Of a stretch of DNA of 64,000 nt, positions 63,582-64,000 are shown one piece after another. The translations under genes were made by a program, and so were the position numbers. Below the pieces are notes generated by a model that saw nothing but the letters and a program-made list of their open reading frames with translations, searched no databases and was not told where the DNA came from. This DNA comes from Nostoc sp. WHI (GTDB lineage Bacteria > Cyanobacteriota > Cyanobacteriia > Cyanobacteriales > Nostocaceae), in the NCBI RefSeq assembly GCF_015714725.1, contig NZ_WBKM01000095.1:1-64000 (forward strand). Reading direction: 5' to 3'. Every line of letters begins with the position of its first letter. Positions within the stretch are counted from its first letter, which is position 1.

Positions 63582-64000
63582 ATGATTAATTCAACTTTAG
63601 ATACAACAGTAATTTCCGTTATTATACCAACTTATAATAGCGAAAAAACTATTAAAGAAACAATTGAATCTGTTTTAAATCAAAGTTTTACTAGTTTTGA
63701 GTTAATTATAATAAATGATGGTTCACAAGACTCAACAATAGAAGTTATTACACAAATTCAAGACTCACGAATAAAAGTATTTTCCTATCCCAACGCTGGC
63801 GGAAACGTCAGTCGTAACCGAGGACTACATCATGCAGTGGGAGAATTTGTTAGTTTTTTGGATGCAGATGATATTTGGACAACTGATAAACTTCAGTCTC
63901 AGTTGAATGCTCTGCAAGAAAACCTTAGTGCAAAAGTTGCTTATAGTTGGACTGATTATATAGATGAAAATAGTGAAATTGTACTTTCGGGTACACATTT
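63582..64000 (+). CDS. Family-2 glycosyltransferase, partial (runs off the window)
   Basis: From ATG at 63582 the frame stays open to the window end (139 complete codons). It encodes VISVIIPTYNSEKTIKETIESVLNQ, then a canonical GT2 metal motif FLDADDIW. It differs from the two preceding enzymes (more like common GT-A family members than like HpsE), so it is not another tandem copy. By order it may be HpsG. The C-terminal part lies outside the window. Confidence 0.85.
   Translation, partial: MINSTLDTTVISVIIPTYNSEKTIKETIESVLNQSFTSFELIIINDGSQDSTIEVITQIQDSRIKVFSYPNAGGNVSRNRGLHHAVGEFVSFLDADDIWTTDKLQSQLNALQENLSAKVAYSWTDYIDENSEIVLSGTH

Overview
The window comes from the chromosome of a filamentous, heterocyst-type cyanobacterium (Nostoc/Anabaena group). 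The HIP1 octamer GCGATCGC recurs throughout, there is a ferredoxin-type haem oxygenase for bilin synthesis, pentapeptide-repeat proteins are present, heptanucleotide tandem repeats and small palindromic MITEs sit in many intergenic gaps, and the last 10 kb is a hormogonium polysaccharide (hps) locus. No rRNA or tRNA gene was recognised.

Region by region: 1-3.8 kb holds cas2, a leader and a 24-repeat CRISPR array. Its degenerate terminal repeats lie 1.37 kb further on, beyond a minus-strand gene of unknown function. 3.9-9.7 kb holds housekeeping genes: glmM, ho1, a PBP4-type D,D-carboxypeptidase and a LOG-family protein. 9.8-12.6 kb has a 21-bp minisatellite and two pentapeptide-repeat genes. 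13-17.1 kb has small membrane proteins, then a PhnD-like lipoprotein next to a sensor kinase. A parDE toxin-antitoxin pair (17.2-17.8 kb) precedes the ergothioneine genes egtC-egtB-egtD (18.0-21.5 kb), which end at a MITE with clear target duplications. 23-26.4 kb holds a secreted thioredoxin-like protein, a PD-(D/E)XK-like protein, argC and an IS200/IS605-type remnant.

26.4-30 kb is an unusual minus-strand unit: a 38-aa membrane protein, a PlsY-like acyltransferase fused to a PEP-synthase/rifampicin-phosphotransferase-like enzyme, and a cupin. 30.2-31.5 kb has a 42-bp minisatellite and an SGNH hydrolase. 31.6-39.1 kb encodes a coupled signalling pair, a 1994-aa Ser/Thr-kinase/ATPase/GAF/histidine-kinase/receiver protein and a receiver/histidine kinase. 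39.5-46.5 kb has two ABC half-exporters, one with a normal and one with a degenerate catalytic site, flanking a decaying detoxification cassette (GST, broken hydrolase, SnoaL-like protein, SDR remnant, broken LysR).

46.8-53.2 kb has an AT-rich EgtD-like methyltransferase, a HIT protein, a DUF2805 protein, metH with heptamer repeats inside its reading frame, and a DUF559 gene between inverted repeats. 53.7-64 kb is the hps locus: hpsA, three pseudopilin genes (hpsB, hpsC, hpsD) and three family-2 glycosyltransferases, the last cut by the window end.

The strongest candidates for something new are the PlsY/PEP-synthase-like fusion operon with its small membrane protein, the interrupted CRISPR array, the AT-rich second EgtD-family methyltransferase, and repeat insertions that stay in frame in metH and egtB. 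All functional names rest on motifs read by eye; no database search was run.
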